A stretch of DNA of 64,000 nucleotides from Synechococcus sp. CS-1332 (GTDB lineage: Bacteria > Cyanobacteriota > Cyanobacteriia > PCC-6307 > Cyanobiaceae): the NCBI RefSeq assembly GCF_025127995.1, contig NZ_JAHLYP010000039.1, positions 1 through 64,000 of the forward strand, written 5' to 3'. This document shows positions 59,648 through 64,000 of the stretch, in pieces (position 1 is the first letter of the stretch; each line of letters starts with the position of its first letter). The notes beneath the pieces are model-generated. The model was not told the origin of the DNA. It ran no database searches and saw nothing but the letters and a program-made list of their open reading frames with translations. Both the position numbers and the translations under genes were made by a program.

Positions 59648-59906
59648 CTCCTTATCCACCGGAGCTGTGTCTTGGCGCTATCGCGTTCCGTGATGATGTA
59701 GGCGGGGTTTTCGCTCGTGGAACTGCTGGTGGCGGTGAGCTTCGGGCTGCTGGTGTGGGGGGGGGGTGCTGTAGTGCATGGCGGCGGACGTCAGCCGGGA
59801 GTAGCCCTACGAGCTGCAGCGCGGCAGCTTCAGTAGAAGTTCGAGGCCGCGGTTGGAGGGCTGCAGAGGATCGAGACGGAGACCCGCATGGGGACGAGCG
59901 GCTGAA
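59648..59906 (+). pseudogene. Degraded copy of the last cluster C prepilin
   Basis: Nucleotide landmarks repeat those of 56030-56636: TCCTTATCCACCGGAG, GGTTTTCGCTCGTGGAACTG, GGGCTGCTGGTGTGGGGGG, then GGATCGAGACGGAGACC and CGCATGGGGACGAGCGGCTGA near the end. About 300 bp of the middle are deleted, and stops and shifts break the frame (for example TAG after GTGCTG). No protein can be made. Confidence 0.75.
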
Positions 59907-60152
59907 GGCTCGGCACGTTTTAACGCTTCTGCATCGGGTGCTTCGGGGGACGGCGGCCCAGCCCGAAAGGCGCCTCTGCTCACGGCTGCGGCGGGCATCA
60001 GCGCCCATTTTGGGGCAATCCAATCTCTGAGATGGGGGCAGTGTGTAGCGAAAAATCTCTTCCGTAATGGCCAATTCATGCGACGTCGCCCAAGAATTAA
60101 GCCGGGGATGCCCAGGGCACCTAAGGGGCCATCAGAGGTCGACAAACCCAAG

Positions 60153-62363
60153 ATGTTTGATGGTAAGATGAATCTAATCGATCCCCTACAATTGTCTGTT
60201 GTTTCTTCTGAGCCAGCCTGGTGCATCCAGGAGCAGTTGGAGATTCCAGTCAGCCTGAGGGAGCGTATTCAAGCAGCTAGTGAGCAGTTTGAGGCGGAGA
60301 ATCAAGCGGACGCAGTAAGTATTCTGGCTGAATTGCTGGAGCAGAACCACGCTACTCCCGAGGAATGGTTGAGCCTCGCGCAGGCTGGGATCCGGTTGCA
60401 GCAGATGGATCAGGCGAGGGTTGCGTGTGGCTTTGCCATCACGCAGGGGCACCTGTCGGCGCGAAGCTGGAGCCTCTATGGGGGACTGCTTTACGAGCTT
60501 GGTGAGGCCGAGGAAGCCGAAGCTGCCTTCAGGCACGCCCTTTCGATGGACCCTCAGTCGACATCATTGATCTACCGACTGGGTACGTTCCTGTTAGAGC
60601 AAGGGCGGCCTGATGAGGCCGTTGACCTCTATGGAGATTTCTTCCATCATGGCGTCGAGCGATCGGACTCTTCCGGCCTGGGCGATATCTACGCGAGCTG
60701 TGGTCTTGCGATGATCGGAATGGGGAAAAATGAAGAGGCTCTGGAAGTCTTGTTAGGGCTTTTCTCTTTTGACTCCGAGCACAAGGACTTCAATTATCTG
60801 ATGGGACTGGCCCTGAAGAATCTCAAGGAGTATGAGCAAGCTGCTGACTTCTTCAGGAAGTCTCTGCCCCAGCGGGACCATGGTGTGGATACCGTCATCA
60901 CGCTCGCTGATTGCCTGCGGCAGATGGATCGGCCTGATCTGGGTGCCCAGGAATATGAAGCGGCCATCAAGAACTTCCCGCACAACCCCGAGCATGAGGT
61001 TCTGTCTCTGAACATGGCGCAGATGTATTTCCGGCTTGGGGATAATGACCGTGCCCGGAGTATTTACGATCAGGTGTTGTCGGATGATCCGGGGAATGTC
61101 CTGGCGTCCTATCTCCTCCTGGCCCTGTTGTCGACCTGTGGCAAACCGGAGGTGACTCGAATGAAAGCAGTAGCCGCTCATATGTGGCGTTCATTTCGGG
61201 GTTCTCAGTCCACTCTTATTGTGATGTCCTCGAGCCATGTGCCGGAGGCTCCGTCAGCCGGGCCATCGGCAGACGCTTGCCAGGATGTCATCAAGATCGG
61301 CATCCTGTCTTCAGAGATTGGGGATCATGTCGTTGGCATGTTCATGACCCCCTTGCTCGAGAACTATGACCGAGACAAGTTCAGAATTGATCTGATCTCC
61401 TGTCGTGATTGGAGTGATCCCCGTTCTGATTATCTCTGTTCGTTGGCGAGTGCATCTCATCGTTTGGCTGGCCTCAATGATATCGAGGCACGGGAGTTCA
61501 TCCGCCAGCAGCAGTACGATATCATCTTGGAAACCTCGGGCTACACCCACTCAGCCAGCCTGTTCATTCTTGCGGAGCGCTGCGCTCCGGTGCAGTGCCA
61601 TTACATCGGCTTTCACGCCACTACGGGCCTGGACACCATCGATTACTTCATCGGTGATGATGAACTTCTCTCCCCAGAACTGGTCCGGGACTTTTCGGAG
61701 AAACCATGGAGGTTGCCGCGGCCTTGGATGGCCCGAAGCTATTCCGATGGGTTGCCGGCCGCCTGCTCGAGAGCTACCCATGATGGACCGGTCTTTGGTA
61801 GTTTCAGTTCCCTTCAGAAGCTCACCGACCAGACGCTTTGTTTCTGGGGAGAGGCTCTTCAGGCCGTTCCGGGCAGCCTGCTTATTCTCAAGGATCGGCT
61901 GACGGTAGTGCCGATGCTGCGTGAGAAGATTCTCAAGGCTCTGGCCTGCTTTGGTGTGGATCCAGATCGGGTTTCCTTCCTCGGGAAGACAATCTCCTGG
62001 CAGGAGCACATGGATGCTTTCAATCTCATCGATATTGGCTTTGACACAACGCCTTGGAGTGGAGCGACCACAGCTTTTGACACTCTTTCCATGGGGGTAC
62101 CCCTGATCGGCATCCGTGGCAATGCCACCTCCGGTCGGATGAGCAGCTCCGTGCTGAAGGCGATTGGACACGCCGATTGGATCAGCAGCACCCCGCAGGA
62201 GTTCAGCAGGATTGCCCAGCGGCTGGCGGCTGATCATGGTCGGCATCGGCAAGGGAAAAAGCTCTTGCAGGATCAGGTGCTTGCTAGTTGTCTGTTCGAT
62301 GGCGCAGGGCTGGCAAGGGAGCTGGAACGCTCCTTCACCCAGATGCTCTCCCGGGTTCCCTGA
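60153..62363 (+). CDS. TPR protein with O-GlcNAc-transferase (GT41)-like domain
   Basis: A 736-residue protein from the ATG at 60153 (60168 possible); upstream in-frame sequence comes from the prepilin relic and is not used. Residues about 40-330 are tetratricopeptide repeats (WSLYGGLLYELGEAEEAEAA, FRHALSMDPQS; NYLMGLALKNLKEYEQAADF). The catalytic part resembles GT41/SPINDLY: ILSSEIGDHVVGMFMTPLLE, ETSGYTHSASLFILAERCAP, CHYIGFHATTGLDTIDYFIG, FGSFSSLQKLTDQTL, then DIGFDTTPWSGATTAFDTLS, MGVPLIGIRGN. Such enzymes add sugars to Ser/Thr of proteins. Next to pilA and after a glycosyltransferase-like gene, pilin glycosylation is a reasonable inference. Confidence 0.85.
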   Translation: MFDGKMNLIDPLQLSVVSSEPAWCIQEQLEIPVSLRERIQAASEQFEAENQADAVSILAELLEQNHATPEEWLSLAQAGIRLQQMDQARVACGFAITQGHLSARSWSLYGGLLYELGEAEEAEAAFRHALSMDPQSTSLIYRLGTFLLEQGRPDEAVDLYGDFFHHGVERSDSSGLGDIYASCGLAMIGMGKNEEALEVLLGLFSFDSEHKDFNYLMGLALKNLKEYEQAADFFRKSLPQRDHGVDTVITLADCLRQMDRPDLGAQEYEAAIKNFPHNPEHEVLSLNMAQMYFRLGDNDRARSIYDQVLSDDPGNVLASYLLLALLSTCGKPEVTRMKAVAAHMWRSFRGSQSTLIVMSSSHVPEAPSAGPSADACQDVIKIGILSSEIGDHVVGMFMTPLLENYDRDKFRIDLISCRDWSDPRSDYLCSLASASHRLAGLNDIEAREFIRQQQYDIILETSGYTHSASLFILAERCAPVQCHYIGFHATTGLDTIDYFIGDDELLSPELVRDFSEKPWRLPRPWMARSYSDGLPAACSRATHDGPVFGSFSSLQKLTDQTLCFWGEALQAVPGSLLILKDRLTVVPMLREKILKALACFGVDPDRVSFLGKTISWQEHMDAFNLIDIGFDTTPWSGATTAFDTLSMGVPLIGIRGNATSGRMSSSVLKAIGHADWISSTPQEFSRIAQRLAADHGRHRQGKKLLQDQVLASCLFDGAGLARELERSFTQMLSRVP

Positions 62364-62430
62364 CCGCTGGCCGGATCCCGGATCCCAGGGCGGAACCGGA
62401 CCAGCCCGGACGGATGACTCCAGTGGCCAC

Positions 62431-62458
62431 GAAAAATGGCGGGCACTGGGGCCCGCCT
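62431..62458 (-). terminator. Terminator of pilA
   Basis: On the minus strand GGCGGGC-CCCAGT-GCCCGCC is followed by ATTTTTC, about 50 bp after the pilA stop. It may also serve the convergent TPR gene. Confidence 0.85.
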
Positions 62459-62508
62459 GGTTGTTTGCTTGAGCACCGAACCATGGGCAGGAAAGGCCCA
62501 GGCGGAAA

Positions 62509-62949
62509 TCAGCCGAAGGTGCAGGTCATCGCGCCAGTGCCAGAAGCAACCGTGACGGTGACTGACGAACTACCTGTTGTGGAGGTTTGGCCGAGGCACC
62601 TAACGCCTGCGGCTCCAGCTGTAAAGCCTCCAGATACAGTGCCTTGGCCAGTAGTAGAGCAGGAAGTAGTCGTCCCGGCACCAGATGCGGAGGTCGGTAT
62701 TGCACCTACGCCCCCAGAAGCCACGAAGGTGGCACATTCCTTGGCCAGGCCGATCACCTCACCCACGCGGGCACCGGCGGAGGCGGCGGCCCGTGCGCCC
62801 AGGAAGTTGGGCAGTGCGACGGCGGAGAGGATGCCCACGATCGCCACCACGATCATCAGCTCGATCAGGGTGAAGCCCTTGGCCACCTTGGATTTCTTCT
62901 CGCGCAGGCTGCGCATCAGGGCGAGTTTGGTCTTGGGGGAGATGTTCAT
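62509..62949 (-). CDS. pilA: Type IV major pilin (PilA)
   Basis: A 146-residue prepilin. The leader of about 25 residues ends KVAKG, followed by FTLIELMIVVAIVGILSAVA and LPNFLGARAAASAGARVGEV. This is the canonical major pilin helix with Glu5 and P22. The C-terminal part is Ser/Thr/Gly-rich with cysteines (ECATFVASGGVGAIPTS, CSTTGQG, VRCLGQTSTTGSSSVTVTVA, GAMTCTFG) that can form the D-loop disulphide. The Ser/Thr-rich surface is a plausible glycosylation target for the neighbouring TPR-transferase. It is transcribed divergently from the histidine kinase, across 237 bp. Confidence 0.93.
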   Translation of the reverse strand: MNISPKTKLALMRSLREKKSKVAKGFTLIELMIVVAIVGILSAVALPNFLGARAAASAGARVGEVIGLAKECATFVASGGVGAIPTSASGAGTTTSCSTTGQGTVSGGFTAGAAGVRCLGQTSTTGSSSVTVTVASGTGAMTCTFG

Positions 62950-63186
62950 CGGAAAGCTCAGAGCTCTTTACAAAACCTAGCTTATGCAATGAAATTGCCT
63001 TTCGTCCACGACGGAGAACCCTCCTACCCGGAAGGGGCTGTAATGATTGTCTAAGCTGCTAAACCATTGCTGCGACTGAGATCCTGAGGACTTCGTCGCC
63101 CTGAGCCTGAGCGTTATTGGAGGACCTTTCATTGTCCACTAGCATCAAATTCGAGTGGGATCTTGTCGAGGTCTAATGATTCTCTA

Positions 63187-64000
63187 ATGAATCTATCTCC
63201 ATTCTCTCGGTCGTTGGGGCCCCTGAGGCCAGCCTCCCAGGCCTTCTCGATCCGGCGGCGGCTTCTGGGACTCAGTCTGCTGGCCGTTTTGGGCGGCTAT
63301 GCCCTGCTGATCGTGGCCACAGCGCTGCTGGCCAGCCAGGAACGGCGCAGCCAGCACCGTGCCACTGCGGCCAGCGTGCGTCGAGTGCTGCTTGCGCGCA
63401 AGCCTGTTCCCCATACCTTTGAGGCCATCAGCACCACCATGGCCCAGTTGATCAGCCCCAATTTTCTGGGCTGGGTCGAGACCGACCAGGGGGTTCCCTT
63501 TGGCGCTGCCGATCAGATCCGGTTGTTCTCGATTCCCACCGGACTGCCACTGACCCGCCTCCCCGGCCTCAAGAGGGGATCTGAACAGGTGGCGGTGGTG
63601 CGGGCTGGAGAATTTACCTATCTCACCAGTTCGCAGCAGATTCAGCTGGGGGCGCGCACCGTACGCCTCCGCTTCCTGGAGGACATTACCCAGAAACTGG
63701 CCCAGCAGCGGCTGCTGCTGATTCTTCTGTCGGCGGCGGCCGGTGTGGCCACCCTGTTCACGGGGCTGTTGCTGCGGCCCGTGCTCGTGCGGGGCCTCTC
63801 GCCCCTGCATGATCTCGGCCTGCGCATGCAGGCGATAAGTTCCGACAGCCTCGACAGCCAGCGGGTGTTGGTGGCCTCCCAGCCCAAGGAACTGGTGCCG
63901 ATCGCCTTGGCCTTCAATGATCTGCTCGATCGTCTCTCGGCCTCCTGGGAGCGCCAGCGGGGCTTCGCCAATGGCGTGAGCCATGAGCTGCGAACCCCCA
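63187..64000 (+). CDS. Sensor histidine kinase (partial, cut by window end)
   Basis: The first 271 residues of a membrane histidine kinase. A first helix near 25-47 (LLGLSLLAVLGGYALLIVAT), an extracytoplasmic sensor of about 120 residues, and a second helix near 180-200 (LLLILLSAAAGVATLFTGLL) are seen. HAMP-like sequence follows (LLRPVLVRGLSPLHDLGLRM; LVPIAFNDLLDRLSASWERQ), then FANGVSHELRTP with the phosphoacceptor His at the window edge. The kinase ATPase domain is outside the window. Its position opposite pilA allows a role in pilus control, but no response regulator is in view. Confidence 0.92.
   Translation, partial: MNLSPFSRSLGPLRPASQAFSIRRRLLGLSLLAVLGGYALLIVATALLASQERRSQHRATAASVRRVLLARKPVPHTFEAISTTMAQLISPNFLGWVETDQGVPFGAADQIRLFSIPTGLPLTRLPGLKRGSEQVAVVRAGEFTYLTSSQQIQLGARTVRLRFLEDITQKLAQQRLLLILLSAAAGVATLFTGLLLRPVLVRGLSPLHDLGLRMQAISSDSLDSQRVLVASQPKELVPIALAFNDLLDRLSASWERQRGFANGVSHELRTP

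Noticed and set aside
59853-60152. N-terminal extension of the TPR/GT41 protein back to 59853
   Set aside because: The extra 100 codons come from the degraded prepilin copy and Arg-rich junk; protein-like sequence starts at 60153.

Overview
The window looks like a GC-rich unicellular picocyanobacterium of the Synechococcus/Cyanobium type. It opens with the 3' end of a photosystem II D1 gene (psbA) and carries a housekeeping block familiar from that group: rsmI, cysQ, pnp, rpsN, nth, rseP, serS, nfu-type scaffold and lepA. The organism is inferred from gene content; no rRNA is present.

Layout. 1-4.3 kb: psbA end, a C-terminally shortened HAD phosphatase, a pentapeptide fragment, a PilZ protein, a secreted protein and small genes. 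4.4-7.2 kb: an arsenate-resistance module in which arsR diverges from gapdh and arsJ. 7.2-8.5 kb: a YccF-type membrane protein and a vapBC-type toxin-antitoxin pair. 8.467-29.313 kb: a 20.8-kb integrative element bounded by a perfect 49-bp direct repeat of the 3' part of a tRNA-Arg(TCT) gene. The intact tRNA is at the right end, next to a tyrosine integrase. The element has an excisionase-like gene, two small genes and a primase-polymerase/helicase joined by 4-bp start/stop overlaps, an iteron-like cluster of ten TGGGTTC/GAACCCA heptamers beside the primase gene, a second short recombinase with ParB-like and DNA-binding neighbours, and cargo. The cargo includes three different proteins with GIY-YIG/T5orf172-like domains, one of which carries nine tandem zinc ribbons. 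The rest of the cargo is mostly unrecognised.

29.4-37.4 kb is the conserved housekeeping block. 37.5-51.0 kb holds two paralogous minor-pilin clusters pointing toward each other. Each has a large PilX-like protein, a PilV-like, a FimT/GspH-like and a PilW-like prepilin in the same order, with short spacers or overlaps. A methyltransferase with a regulatory domain is close to each cluster; serS and a lipoprotein gene lie between them. 51.1-52.9 kb is lepA. 53.2-56.6 kb has a membrane protein, a PIN/AbrB toxin-antitoxin pair and a third, unrelated-looking prepilin cluster.

56.4-60 kb is a decay zone: a deleted DUF5615 toxin beside its DUF433 partner, a frameshifted Uma2 gene, a perfect 49-bp palindrome, a glycosyltransferase-like gene, and degraded second copies of both Uma2 and the last prepilin. 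60.2-64 kb has a TPR/O-GlcNAc-transferase-like protein, a PilA-type major pilin and the start of a sensor histidine kinase.

Taken together, the right half of the window is a surface-appendage locus with three minor-pilin sets, a major pilin and putative protein-modifying enzymes (two methyltransferases, two glycosyltransferase-like proteins). The left half is dominated by an apparently complete, possibly self-replicating integrative element with nuclease-like cargo. All functional statements come from reading motifs by eye; no database search was possible.
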